This document shows, one piece after another, positions 8,024 to 16,862 of a stretch of 64,000 nt of DNA. The notes under the pieces were generated by a model, which saw only the letters and a list, made by a program, of their open reading frames with translations, was not told the origin of the DNA and made no database searches. The position numbers were made by a program, and so were the translations under genes. Source of the stretch: Gammaproteobacteria bacterium (GTDB lineage: Bacteria > Pseudomonadota > Gammaproteobacteria > Burkholderiales > Rhodocyclaceae); NCBI GenBank assembly GCA_018828385.1, contig JAHJVE010000004.1, forward strand, positions 28,011 to 92,010, given 5' to 3'. Numbering within the stretch: position 1 is the first letter of the stretch; every line of letters begins with the position of its first letter.

Positions 8024-10108
8024 ATGACCCGCTTCCTCGCCTGGCTGGCGTCTTTCCGCCTGCGCATCCTGCTGCGCACCTCCTTCCTGCTGCTGGCGCT
8101 GGTCGTGCTGGTCATGACGGTGACCGTGCTGCAGGAGGAAAAGCAGCGCAGCGTCGACAACTACCAGGCCAGTCTGAACAAGACCAAGGCGCAGATCGTC
8201 GCCCGCCTGCATCACCCGGCCGGCCAGCTGGCCCTGACCAATCCGCGCTGGGATGCCGCGTCGGCAGCAGCCGGCCGGCCGCTCGTGCTGCCCTTTTCGG
8301 CCATCGATTTCGACGACCAGAACAAGGTGCGCAACGCCATCGAAATGGCCGGCTGCCTGGTCCAGTACCCCGATCACGGCAGCCTGTGCGTGGCGGTCGG
8401 CAACAATCCGTGGGCCGGCGGTTTCATCTATGCGGCCGGTACCTTCGCCAGCGGGCCGCTCGCCGCCCACCGCATCGGCGACGAGTTCCTCGACGGCGCC
8501 CATCGCCTGCGCGTCACGGTGCGCCTGCGCGACCAAAGCTGGCACTGGATCGCCCCCTTCGAGCCGCTGGCCAACGGCGCGCCGACGCCCGGCGAGGGCG
8601 TGCGCGGCCGTTTTACCGGCTACGTCGAACTGCCCGGTCGCGACTACACCGGCGCCCGAACCATCAGGGAATTCCGCGGCTGGGTCTGGCAGAGCGGACG
8701 CTGCCTCGACAAGGCGGACGACGTCGAGACCTGCCGCAAACAGTCCTTCTTCTCGCTGCGCCTGCCGGTCGATTCGCTGCGCCGCGGCATCCTGCGCAGC
8801 GCTCGCCCGGTCTGGCCGCCGGCCGATCTCGACGAGTACAAGGTGCAGGTTGAAATATTGCCGCCGGGCGAGGGCGCCCCGCTATTCGCCAGCGACCGGG
8901 CCGGGGCGGTGCCGCCGTTTGCCCTCGATGCCCTGTCCACGCTGCTGCTGCCCGGCGAATCGCTGTCCATTCGCCGCCTCAAGGGCGGGAAAGAATACGA
9001 CGTGGCCCAACTGGCCGGGCGCGACGAGGCGCAGGAGCTGTCTTCGCCGCTGCTCACCCGCCTCATCGGCCGGCTGCCGGTCGGCTCGCTGGAGGCCGCC
9101 GAAGTCGAGCTGCACGACGAAATCAGCACGCCGCTCGGCGACTACCGGCTGGTCCTCAAAGGCGACGCGCGCAGCGTCAACAAGACCCTGTCGATCATCG
9201 CTACCCGGCTCTCCTGGTTCATCGGCGCCATGCTCGGCGCCATCGCCATCGCCTGGCTGGTCATCGAAATCGGCCTGATCCGCCCGATCGCCCGGCTGAC
9301 CCGGCGCACCCGCGGCCTGTCGCGCTCGGTGCACGCCGAGCACAAGTCCCCGCGCGGGCTCGAACGCTACGACCTGGCCGACCTGCGCGGCAGCGACGAA
9401 CTCGGCCTGCTCGCCGGCGGCCTCGACGAACTGCTCCAGCGCGTGCGCGAAGACGCCGAACGCGAACGCATCCGCAGCGCCCAGGAAAAAGACATGTGGC
9501 ACGCCGTCGGCCACGAAATCATGTCGCCGCTGCAAAGCCTGCTCGCCCTGCACGGCAACGAGGCCGACCCCAGCCACCGCTACATCAGCCGCATGCAGCA
9601 GGCCGTGCGCGTCCTCTACGGCAACGCCAGCCCGAGCGAAGCCTTCGCCAGCAGCCAGCTCGAAATTGCCGCCGTCGATCTGGCCGCCTTTACCAACAAC
9701 ATCGCCGAAAACGCCGGCATCGCCGACGTGGTCTGCCACGGCACCGCGACCCCGATCCCCGTGCGCGCCGACGAATTCGCCCTCGAAGACGTCTTCGCCC
9801 ACCTGCTGCGCAACGCCGAACGCTACCGCCCGCCCGGCACGCCCATCGACCTGAGCCTGGCCATCGACGACGGCACCGCCAGCGTCACCGTCGCCAACCA
9901 CGGGCCGGCCATCGCCGACGACATGCTCGAACGCATCTTCGAATACGGCGTCTCCGACCAGGCCGAATCCGCCGCCGCCGGCAACCGCGGCCAGGGCCTG
10001 TTCGTCGCCCGCACCTACATGGCCAAAATGGGCGGCACCATCGTCGCCCGCAATACGGCGGATGGCGTGGCGTTCATCCTGACTTTGCCGCGCGCGCGGC
10101 CGGCGTGA
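8024..10108 (+). CDS. Two-component sensor histidine kinase
   Basis: The 694-aa inner-membrane kinase has an N-terminal membrane helix (~15-37), a large periplasmic sensor region (~40-385) that I do not recognise, a second helix (~395-415), a HAMP-like linker, and the cytoplasmic kinase core. The phospho-accepting His497 is in the VGHEIMSPLQSL motif. The ATPase domain has an N-box (HLLRNAERY) and a G-box (GNRGQGLFVA). It is the cognate kinase of the regulator just upstream. The kinase core is divergent: the H-box has MSP instead of RTP. Confidence 0.87.
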   Translation: MTRFLAWLASFRLRILLRTSFLLLALVVLVMTVTVLQEEKQRSVDNYQASLNKTKAQIVARLHHPAGQLALTNPRWDAASAAAGRPLVLPFSAIDFDDQNKVRNAIEMAGCLVQYPDHGSLCVAVGNNPWAGGFIYAAGTFASGPLAAHRIGDEFLDGAHRLRVTVRLRDQSWHWIAPFEPLANGAPTPGEGVRGRFTGYVELPGRDYTGARTIREFRGWVWQSGRCLDKADDVETCRKQSFFSLRLPVDSLRRGILRSARPVWPPADLDEYKVQVEILPPGEGAPLFASDRAGAVPPFALDALSTLLLPGESLSIRRLKGGKEYDVAQLAGRDEAQELSSPLLTRLIGRLPVGSLEAAEVELHDEISTPLGDYRLVLKGDARSVNKTLSIIATRLSWFIGAMLGAIAIAWLVIEIGLIRPIARLTRRTRGLSRSVHAEHKSPRGLERYDLADLRGSDELGLLAGGLDELLQRVREDAERERIRSAQEKDMWHAVGHEIMSPLQSLLALHGNEADPSHRYISRMQQAVRVLYGNASPSEAFASSQLEIAAVDLAAFTNNIAENAGIADVVCHGTATPIPVRADEFALEDVFAHLLRNAERYRPPGTPIDLSLAIDDGTASVTVANHGPAIADDMLERIFEYGVSDQAESAAAGNRGQGLFVARTYMAKMGGTIVARNTADGVAFILTLPRARPA

Positions 10109-10146
10109 AGGTGGGGGCGGCTTGGCCGCCGGTGGGAGTTGGGGGT

Positions 10147-10186
10147 GTTCCCACGGTCAACCGGGGAAAATGGCCAAAATTGAAAT
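10147..10186 (+). repeat. Dispersed 40-bp element, copy 3
   Basis: Consensus plus-strand copy with the TTCCC left flank, 38 bp after the kinase gene. The rest of the 10109-10358 gap shows no gene, hairpin or promoter that I can support. Confidence 0.92.
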
Positions 10187-10358
10187 GACGTGGGCGGGCT
10201 GTTGTTCGGCCGAAGCAGACCTTGGGCCTCAGCCGAAAATCCGTCGGAAATTTGCTGGTTAGCGGTCATGTAGCCGCAATCGCGAAAATCGTCAGCAGCG
10301 AAGGGCAGGCTTGAGCGTTTGCTTGAGATGTCGCCGAGCAGGCGATGGCAGCACTTGA

Positions 10359-10868
10359 TTAGCGCAGCGCGTTCAGCACTTTTTCTGCTTCTGGCCAGGG
10401 CAGCCGGCGCTTTCCTGACTTCATTCGGTCGAGTGCCTTGAAAGCGTCGTCGACTGACAGCAGCTGGTGGTCAATCATGGCGCACAGCAGTCCGATGGTG
10501 CCCATGACGTTGACCTGCTCCTTGTCGGCAACAACCCGCAAATTGGTGTCACCCGTCAGTAGGGTGCAGGCTTCCTGCTTCGCAAGCGCCAGTGCCAAGT
10601 AGTCGTTGTGACTAGGCTTGGGACCGTTTTTCGCGGGAAGCAGATGGTTGTGCTGGCCTGGCAACTGCTGAGCATACGCCACGAAGTCGCCGCTGACCTC
10701 CATGACCTGCAAGCCCAGGTCTTCAAGGCCAGGACTGCCCGGTTCAATTTCTTCGTAGTACAGCAGATCAGGGATGCCAAACTGCATCGGAAGCTGGAAG
10801 AACGTCTCCACCAAAGCTCCCGCTTCCATATCGATCAAGATATTCGCATCACTGATGAGCAACCGCAT
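10359..10868 (-). CDS. PIN-like nuclease, probable toxin of an XRE-ImmA-linked module
   Basis: The 169-aa product looks like a PIN-fold ribonuclease. It opens with SDANILID (acidic Asp7) and has later acidic positions in SHNDYLALALA and TGDTNLR, the usual spacing of PIN metal ligands. The start overlaps the end of the XRE-ImmA gene by 20 bp, so the two are translated together. This resembles known XRE/ImmA plus PIN (DUF3368-like) pairs thought to act as toxin-antitoxin modules. The RNA target is unknown. Confidence 0.75.
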   Translation of the reverse strand: MRLLISDANILIDMEAGALVETFFQLPMQFGIPDLLYYEEIEPGSPGLEDLGLQVMEVSGDFVAYAQQLPGQHNHLLPAKNGPKPSHNDYLALALAKQEACTLLTGDTNLRVVADKEQVNVMGTIGLLCAMIDHQLLSVDDAFKALDRMKSGKRRLPWPEAEKVLNALR

Positions 10869-11928
10869 CCGATGACTCCAGCTGGCGTTCTTTGTGGAAG
10901 CGCATCATCGGGATGCCCAGCAGTTCCGCCGCCTTGCCTTCGGAAATGTATTGCTCAGCCAAGGCACGGTATACCAACTGCTCAAACAGTCGTGGATACT
11001 CTTGCGGCAGCGGTTTGCCAGGCTCAGTCTTGCGCCAGCCCTTGGCCGAAAACCGCTTGAACATAGATAGGTGAGCGGCCTCGGTGATCACACCACACTG
11101 TTTGGCGCGCTGCAGCCATCCAGTCATCGACAGACCAAACTCGTGCTTGAGCACATACAGCTCTTGCCATTCCAGCGCATGCCGTTGTGACCCAAGCAAC
11201 TGCAACACCGCGACACGCGGAGCCAGGAAGGCACCGGCGAACCGGTCACAGGCTTTCTCTTCGTTGATGCCGTCCGCCAGTCGTCCTTCGAGCAGGAGGT
11301 GCCCCAGCTCGTGCGCCAGCGTGAACCGCTGCCGATCACCGGGCCAACGTTTGGAAACAGCCACGACCGGATATTCCCGGCCATCTTCGGTTCGTGCCTT
11401 GGCCGTCAAGCCAGAGAAGCCCGGGTTCTCTTCATCGACCACGATGACCAGCAAGCCAAGGCCTTCGAGGGTGTCGGTGAGGTCAGCAATCGGGTTCAAC
11501 CCCAACTGCCAAGCGTTGCGGACCGAATCCGAGAATGCATCGATCTCATCCAGCGAGGCGATATGCTCAGGCAGATTCGCGGGGGGTGCAAACGCCGGGA
11601 ACGGTAGTTCGGGAAATGCGCCGAGCAACTCCACGCGCTTTTCCACTAACTCGACGACCTTGATCTTCAGCGCATCCTGCACCGTCTTGCCAAAGGTCGA
11701 GAGCTTGCGGAACTCGGGCTGCAGCAGTTCAACCGTATGCGTGCGAAAGAAGTATTCGGTCCGGATGCCGCAGGCGCGGGCCAGCTTGAGCAGCTGAGTC
11801 GACGACGGCGTCAGCAGACCCTTCTCGTACTTCTGGATGGCAGTGTGAGAAACACCTACCTGTTCGCCCAACGCACCCAGGGTCAGACCTGCCGCCAATC
11901 GTGCTTGACGAATGCGATCTGCAATCAT
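10849..11928 (-). CDS. XRE-family regulator fused to ImmA/IrrE (M78) metallopeptidase domain
   Basis: The 359-aa product has an N-terminal Cro/C1-type HTH (~5-58; LGEQVGVSHTAIQKYEKG) and an ImmA/IrrE-type peptidase domain with HELGH at 206-210. Such fusions regulate stress or toxin genes and often cleave repressors. I chose the ATG at 11926-11928 because GGAGG precedes it; a 12-residue longer frame starts inside the likely promoter. It is the first gene of the pair with the PIN gene. A 9-bp inverted repeat immediately upstream is a likely autoregulatory site. Confidence 0.85.
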   Translation of the reverse strand: MIADRIRQARLAAGLTLGALGEQVGVSHTAIQKYEKGLLTPSSTQLLKLARACGIRTEYFFRTHTVELLQPEFRKLSTFGKTVQDALKIKVVELVEKRVELLGAFPELPFPAFAPPANLPEHIASLDEIDAFSDSVRNAWQLGLNPIADLTDTLEGLGLLVIVVDEENPGFSGLTAKARTEDGREYPVVAVSKRWPGDRQRFTLAHELGHLLLEGRLADGINEEKACDRFAGAFLAPRVAVLQLLGSQRHALEWQELYVLKHEFGLSMTGWLQRAKQCGVITEAAHLSMFKRFSAKGWRKTEPGKPLPQEYPRLFEQLVYRALAEQYISEGKAAELLGIPMMRFHKERQLESSDAVAHQ

Positions 11929-11945
11929 GACGCCTCCATGGGTTG

Positions 11946-11983
11946 GGTTTAAAATTATTATCATCCTACTAAATTTTTAAACC
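11946..11983 (-). promoter_or_regulatory. AT-rich inverted-repeat operator/promoter of the XRE-ImmA–PIN operon
   Basis: GGTTTAAAA (11946-11954) and TTTTAAACC (11975-11983) form perfect 9-bp arms around a 20-bp A/T-rich spacer. The spacer contains GATAAT on the minus strand (11962-11957), a possible -10 box. The position, just upstream of an HTH gene, suits an autorepressor site. Function is inferred. Confidence 0.55.
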
Positions 11984-12017
11984 AAAGAGAACCCCGCCCG
12001 TCTCGTCGGCCGTGGTG

Positions 12018-12346
12018 TCACTCGTGGGCGACTGCTCCCATGTAGGGGTACATTACAGTGGCGACGCGGCAGTCCTGGGCGTAGCGCCACAGATCGTCTG
12101 CGGAAGCCTTACGCATCCTCCAGGCGTCTTTCAAGGCCTCTAGCACCATGTCCAGACCGATTTTGTTGCGATGCTTGAAGCAATCGACCACGGTCTTGGC
12201 CGGGCTGTAGATCCGTACCTTCACCCCGTTGCACAGATGCTCCTCGACGCCTGTCAGATGTAGGAGTGTCCGGAATTTTGGTGCAAAGCGGACGTTGCCG
12301 TTCAGATCGAGGAAAGACTCCTTCGGCCGAATTGCAGCGCGTTTCC
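12018..12346 (-). pseudogene. C-terminal remnant of an AbiEi-family antitoxin
   Basis: An open stretch ends in VRIYSPAKTVVDCFKHRNKIGLD and a CRVATVM-type tail, the hallmark of the AbiEi C-terminal domain (antitoxin of the AbiE abortive-infection system). Only about 68 residues follow the first ATG (12224). In-frame homologous-looking sequence (RTLLHLTGVEEHLCNG) runs further upstream without a good start, up to a dispersed repeat copy at 12347-12387. Full-length relatives have roughly 200-300 residues with an N-terminal winged helix, which is missing here, and no AbiEii toxin gene is next to it. Probably a decayed, non-functional fragment. Confidence 0.7.
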
Positions 12347-12387
12347 GATTCCTGCGGTCAACCGGAAAAAATGCCCAAAATTGAAAT
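12347..12387 (+). repeat. Dispersed 40-bp element, copy 4
   Basis: Plus-strand copy with GCGG in place of ACGG and ATGCCC in place of CGGCC. It lies exactly where the AbiEi remnant loses its upstream part. Confidence 0.88.
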
Positions 12388-12446
12388 GTCGCGGGGAAAC
12401 CCAGGCATCTGTCTCGGATGGTTGAAGCCAGGCGTCGGCAGGGTTT

Positions 12447-13745
12447 TTATCCTAACCGTGCGATCCGTGACGCGGCCTCGTCAATGTGCCGCCGTATCGC
12501 TGCAATGCAGGGCGCGAAGCGGTTGGAGAGGCCATCGCTTTCGCTGATCCTGGCGAAGAACTTTTCTGCCAATTGCCGCGCCGCCCGCCAGGTTGCGCCG
12601 TCGACGGAAGCCGACAGTGATGCCGGTGGCAGGGTATTGACGATGGCGCCGCCGCTTTTGGGGGCGAAGGCCATGGGCAGTGCGTCGTAGGGCGGGGCGA
12701 GTTGATAGGGGCGGCTACCGACAAAGGACAGGTTGCCGGCGTGCATGTCGGTGTTGCCGATCAGTGTGCCGAATGCCCAGAGCAGGGCGGCGCCAGCGGT
12801 GGCGTCGGGGTGGACGTGGCCGGCGGCGGCAAGGCGGCTGACCAGCGTGGGCCAGGGGGCCGCGGCGTCGCCGATGAATTCGGCATCGAGCGCGCGCAGG
12901 GAGAGGACGCCGAGGCGGCCGAGCTGGCCGACGCGGTCGAAGCGCGGCACTTCGAGGAATCGCTGGCTGCCGAAATCGAAAATCCTCGTTTCGACGCCAA
13001 GCACCGACAGCGCCAGATGCTCGGCGAGTAAAAGGTCGCGCCAGCGCTCGGTGACGGGGTTGTCGTCCGGCGCCGAGAACTTCACCAGGACATGACCTCG
13101 CTCGGTATAAGCGCAGAACTTGGGCTGCTCGCCGCCAGCCGAGGAACCGGGCGCTTCGCCGGCACCGGCGGCATGGGCCAGGGCCGGGTAGTCGACCGCC
13201 CGGTCAGCCGGGAGAGGCGCTGGCATGTCGATGAACCGGTCGCGCGCCTGCGTACCGATCAGCAGGTTGCCGACTGCATCATGGCCCTGGGCGAGCAGCG
13301 CCCGGATGACGTCGCTGTCGCTCCAGTGTTCGGGGTTGGCCGGCAGGCCGAGGCCGGCCGCGTAGGTCGAGGCGTAGGCCCGGCCGAGATAGCCCTGTGG
13401 CCGCATATCGAAAAGCCACCACGGCAGTCCGTCGCTATGCAGCGTGACGCCGTCGGCCTGCACCATGACAAAACCGTCCGGGCGCACCGGAACGAGGGCG
13501 CCAATTTCCCGAATCAGCCCGTCTTCGCTGACCCGGAAAATCGGGGCTGAGGCGATGCCGCGCGAGGTGTCGCGCAGGGAGTAGCGAATAGCGGATGCGG
13601 TGCCAATGCGTACCACCTCGTCGCCCAGCGCGGCCAGCGCGCGCGACACCGTTGGCTGGCTGATGCCCGTCTTTTCAACGAGTTGGCGAGCGGCCAGCGG
13701 CCCTTGGGCGAGCAGCAGGCGGATCGTGTCGGAATGGCGAGGCAT
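12447..13745 (-). CDS. HipA-family kinase with fused N-terminal HTH (YjjJ/HipH-like)
   Basis: The 432-aa product joins an N-terminal winged HTH (~5-60; TGISQPTVSRALAALG) to a HipA-type serine/threonine kinase domain. Kinase motifs are GGEQPKF near 208, catalytic Asp333 in GNTDMHAGN and a YDALPM segment after it. E. coli YjjJ (HipH) has the same plan: one protein carrying both the toxin kinase and a DNA-binding domain, with no separate HipB antitoxin. None is present here either. The ATG at 13743-13745 lacks an obvious ribosome site. Three phased TGAATA repeats stand just upstream. Confidence 0.82.
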   Translation of the reverse strand: MPRHSDTIRLLLAQGPLAARQLVEKTGISQPTVSRALAALGDEVVRIGTASAIRYSLRDTSRGIASAPIFRVSEDGLIREIGALVPVRPDGFVMVQADGVTLHSDGLPWWLFDMRPQGYLGRAYASTYAAGLGLPANPEHWSDSDVIRALLAQGHDAVGNLLIGTQARDRFIDMPAPLPADRAVDYPALAHAAGAGEAPGSSAGGEQPKFCAYTERGHVLVKFSAPDDNPVTERWRDLLLAEHLALSVLGVETRIFDFGSQRFLEVPRFDRVGQLGRLGVLSLRALDAEFIGDAAAPWPTLVSRLAAAGHVHPDATAGAALLWAFGTLIGNTDMHAGNLSFVGSRPYQLAPPYDALPMAFAPKSGGAIVNTLPPASLSASVDGATWRAARQLAEKFFARISESDGLSNRFAPCIAAIRRHIDEAASRIARLG

Positions 13746-13750
13746 GGTGA

Positions 13751-13780
13751 TGAATAGGTTAGTGAATAGATAATTGAATA
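13751..13780 (-). promoter_or_regulatory. Three TGAATA direct repeats at 12-bp spacing
   Basis: TGAATA occurs at 13751-13756, 13763-13768 and 13775-13780, exactly 12 bp apart, starting 6 bp upstream of the HipA-like start codon. The tract is A/T-rich in a GC-rich region. It is a plausible binding site for the protein's own HTH domain, which is inference. Confidence 0.55.
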
Positions 13781-13844
13781 TAGATTGTAGTCGTGGGGTG
13801 GCCTGCCGTCACGCCAATTTTTGCGGCTATCGGCCGGAATGGCG

Positions 13845-13884
13845 GTTCCTACGGTCAACCGGGAAAAACGGCCAAAATCGAAAT
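13845..13884 (+). repeat. Dispersed 40-bp element, copy 5
   Basis: Near-consensus plus-strand copy (GGTTCCT left flank, AAAATCGAAAT end). It marks the right edge of the toxin-antitoxin islet. Confidence 0.92.
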
Positions 13885-14098
13885 GACCTGACGCCAAGCC
13901 AGGTGAATGAATTTGGCCGTTCCGAAAATATTTCGCACATTGTCCGCCGGATGACATTCAGCCCCGTCGTCGACGCCTAGACTCCGTCTCACACTGAATC
14001 ATTTCCCCGTTGCAAGCTTGGTGTAAGGCGACGGTAGCGACAATGGTTCAAACGAACGTCAGACCGCGAACAATGAGTCGCGGCGGAGGAGACTAAGA

Positions 14099-16066
14099 AT
14101 GCCCACGCAGGCGAATTTCGCCGCGCTGGATGGTTTGCATACCTTCCCGCGGCTACTGTTTCATCACGCTAGCATCCGGCCGAACGCGCCGGCCATGCGC
14201 GAAAAATACCTCGGCATCTGGCAGACCTGGACCTGGTCCGACGTCGGCGAACGCGTCCGGGCGCTGGCTTGCGGTCTGGCCTCGCTCGGTTTCAAGCGCG
14301 GCGACAACCTGGCCATCATTGGCGACAACCGGCCGCACCTTTACATGATGATGGCCGCCGCCCAGTGCCTCGGCGGCGTGCCGGTGCCGCTCTATCAGGA
14401 CGCCGTGGCCAACGAAATGCTCTTCGTGCTGCAGGATGCCGGCATCCGATTCGTGGTGGTCGAGGATCAGGAGCAGGTCGACAAGATGCTGGAAATCCAG
14501 GATCAGGTCGGCACGCTCGAACACATCATCTACGACGACCCGCGCGGCATGCGGCACTACAGCCAGCCCTTCCTGCACGACATCCATGAACTCATGGAAA
14601 TGGGCCGGATTCACGACCGCAACCATTCCGACTTTCTCAATGCTGAAGTCGAGCAGGGGCACTACGACGACATCTCGGTGATGCTCTACACCTCGGGCAC
14701 CACCGGCAAGCCGAAGGGCGTTTGCCAGACGCACGCCGCCTTCATCGCCGCGGCGCAGGGCGGGGTGCAGGTTGACAAGCTGGGCGCCGATGGCGACATC
14801 CTGTCCTACCTGCCCATGGCCTGGGTCGGCGACCACCTGTTCTCCTACGCCCAGGCGCTGGTCGCCGGTTTCACCATCAACTGCCCGGAATCGGGCGACA
14901 CGGTGATGTCCGACCTGCGCGAGATCGGCCCGACCTGCTATTTCGCGCCGCCGCGTGTTTTCGAAAGCCTGCTGACCTCCGTGATGATCCGCATGGAAGA
15001 CGCCGGCCAGATCAAACAGAAAATGTTCCATTACTTCATGGCGGTGGCCAAGCGTTGCGGGGCCGACATCCTCGACGGCAAGTCGGTCGGTTTCGGCGAC
15101 CGCTTGCAGTACTGGCTCGGCAACCTGCTGGTCTATGGCCCGCTGCGCAACGTCCTCGGCATGAGCCGCATCCGCGTCGCCTACACGGCCGGCGCCGCCA
15201 TCGGCCCGGAGCTCTTCCGCTTCTACCGCTCGATGGGCATCAACCTCAAGCAGTTCTACGGTCAGACCGAAACCTGCGCCTACGTTTGCCTGCAGCCGGA
15301 CGGCCAGATCAAGTTCGATTCCGTCGGTCAACCGGCCCCGGGCGTCGAAATCAGGATCGCCGACAACGGCGAAGTGCTGGTCAAGGGGCCGATGCTGCTC
15401 AAGGAATACTACAAGCGCCCGGATGCGACGGCCGAGTCGATCAATGCCGACGGCTACTTCATGACCGGCGACGCCGGCTTCCTCGACGAGGACGGCCACC
15501 TCAAGATCATCGACCGGGCCAAGGACGTCGGCAAGCTGTCGAACGGTGCGATGTTTGCCCCGAACTACATCGAGAACAAGCTCAAGTTCTTCCAGCACAT
15601 CAAGGAAGTCGTCTGCTTCGGCCACGACCGCGACATGGTCTGCGCCTTCATCAACATCGACGTCAGCGCCGTCGGCAACTGGGCCGAGCGCCGTGGCATC
15701 GCCTATTCGGGCTATGCCGACCTGGCCGGCAAGGCGGAGGTGCTGGAGCTGATCCGCGAATGCGTCGAACAGGTCAATGCCGACCTGGTGCACGACAGCA
15801 TGGTCGCCGACTCGCAGATCCATCGCTTCCTCGTCCTGCACAAGGAGCTGGACCCCGACGACGACGAGTTGACCCGGACGCGCAAGGTGCGCCGCAACTT
15901 CGTCGCCGAAAAATACAAGGTGCTGATCGACGCGCTCTATGAGGGCAAGGCCAATCAGTTCATCGAAACCGAGGTCAAATTCGAGGATGGTCGCCGTGGC
16001 AAGGTATCGGCCGACCTCAAGATCATCGATGCCAAGACCTTCCCGATCGTGAAAAAGGCAGCCTGA
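14099..16066 (+). CDS. AMP-forming long-chain-type acyl-CoA synthetase
   Basis: The 655-aa enzyme activates a carboxylic acid with ATP and CoA. It has the AMP-binding loop YTSGTTGKPKG near 200-210, the FYGQTE motif near 385 and the C-terminal YFMTGD...IDRAKD segment. Length and motifs fit the long-chain FadD15/ACSL type. It opens an operon with a Liv-type transporter and a PaaK-like ligase, so the true substrate may be a phenyl-substituted or aromatic acid taken up by that transporter. The start follows GGAGGAG; livG begins 2 bp after the stop. Confidence 0.85.
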   Translation: MPTQANFAALDGLHTFPRLLFHHASIRPNAPAMREKYLGIWQTWTWSDVGERVRALACGLASLGFKRGDNLAIIGDNRPHLYMMMAAAQCLGGVPVPLYQDAVANEMLFVLQDAGIRFVVVEDQEQVDKMLEIQDQVGTLEHIIYDDPRGMRHYSQPFLHDIHELMEMGRIHDRNHSDFLNAEVEQGHYDDISVMLYTSGTTGKPKGVCQTHAAFIAAAQGGVQVDKLGADGDILSYLPMAWVGDHLFSYAQALVAGFTINCPESGDTVMSDLREIGPTCYFAPPRVFESLLTSVMIRMEDAGQIKQKMFHYFMAVAKRCGADILDGKSVGFGDRLQYWLGNLLVYGPLRNVLGMSRIRVAYTAGAAIGPELFRFYRSMGINLKQFYGQTETCAYVCLQPDGQIKFDSVGQPAPGVEIRIADNGEVLVKGPMLLKEYYKRPDATAESINADGYFMTGDAGFLDEDGHLKIIDRAKDVGKLSNGAMFAPNYIENKLKFFQHIKEVVCFGHDRDMVCAFINIDVSAVGNWAERRGIAYSGYADLAGKAEVLELIRECVEQVNADLVHDSMVADSQIHRFLVLHKELDPDDDELTRTRKVRRNFVAEKYKVLIDALYEGKANQFIETEVKFEDGRRGKVSADLKIIDAKTFPIVKKAA

Positions 16067-16068
16067 AC

Positions 16069-16851
16069 ATGAGCAAGAAAATAGGCGACGTCATTCTCGA
16101 CCTGCAGAACATTTCCCTGCGCTTCGGGGGCGTCAAGGCGCTGACCGACATTTCCTTTGATGTCCGCCAGCACGAAATCCGCGCCATCATCGGCCCGAAC
16201 GGTGCCGGCAAGAGCTCCATGCTCAACGTCATCAACGGCGTTTACCACCCGCAGGAAGGCAAGATTTTCTGGCACGGCAACGAGCGCAAGCGCATGGAGC
16301 CGCACATGGCGGCCCAGCAGAATATTGCCCGCACCTTCCAGAATATCGCGCTGTTCAAGGGCATGAGCGTGCTCGACAACATCATGACCGGGCGCATCAC
16401 CAAGATGAAGGCCAACTTCATCGAGCATGCGCTGTGGTTCGGCCGGGCCCGCAAGGAAGAACTGGAGCATCGCCAGAAGGTTGAGGAAGTGATCGACTTC
16501 CTCGAAATTCAGCACATCCGCAAGACGCCGGTCGGCCGCCTGCCCTATGGCCTGCAGAAGCGCGTCGAACTTGGTCGCGCTCTGGCCGCCGAGCCGTCGA
16601 TGCTGCTCCTCGACGAGCCGATGGCTGGCATGAACGTTGAGGAAAAACAGGACATGTGCCGTTTCATCCTCGACGTGAATGACCAGTTCGGCACCACCAT
16701 CGTGCTTATCGAGCACGACATGGGCGTGGTGATGGACATCTCCGACCGCGTCGTCGTGCTCGATTACGGCAAGAAGATCGGCGATGGCGTGCCCGATGAA
16801 GTAAAGAACAACGAAGACGTCATCAAGGCGTACCTCGGTGCTGGCCATTAG
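16069..16851 (+). CDS. Liv-type ABC transporter ATPase (LivG family), cluster A
   Basis: The 260-aa ATPase has Walker A GPNGAGKSS (~43-51), an atypical signature LPYGLQKRVELGRAL, Walker B LLLDEP and a switch histidine in LIEHDMG. It pairs with the LivF-like ATPase at 20324 and the two permeases that follow. Its place directly after the acyl-CoA synthetase suggests import coupled to activation of the substrate. Confidence 0.88.
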   Translation: MSKKIGDVILDLQNISLRFGGVKALTDISFDVRQHEIRAIIGPNGAGKSSMLNVINGVYHPQEGKIFWHGNERKRMEPHMAAQQNIARTFQNIALFKGMSVLDNIMTGRITKMKANFIEHALWFGRARKEELEHRQKVEEVIDFLEIQHIRKTPVGRLPYGLQKRVELGRALAAEPSMLLLDEPMAGMNVEEKQDMCRFILDVNDQFGTTIVLIEHDMGVVMDISDRVVVLDYGKKIGDGVPDEVKNNEDVIKAYLGAGH

Positions 16852-16862
16852 GAGACGGCAAG

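Larger units (their letters stand above)
13746..14098. other. 353-bp divergent intergenic region
   Basis: The region between the HipA-like gene and the AMP-ligase operon holds the TGAATA array, one dispersed repeat copy (13845-13884) and, before the ligase, a GGAGGAG ribosome site at about 14083-14090. It must contain the promoter of the large uptake operon, but I could not assign -35/-10 boxes with confidence. No small gene is supported. Confidence 0.6.

Noticed and set aside
15326..15336. GGTCAACCGG in the acyl-CoA synthetase gene
   Set aside because: Encodes the conserved GQPAPG of the family and lacks both A/T tracts, so not counted as an element copy.
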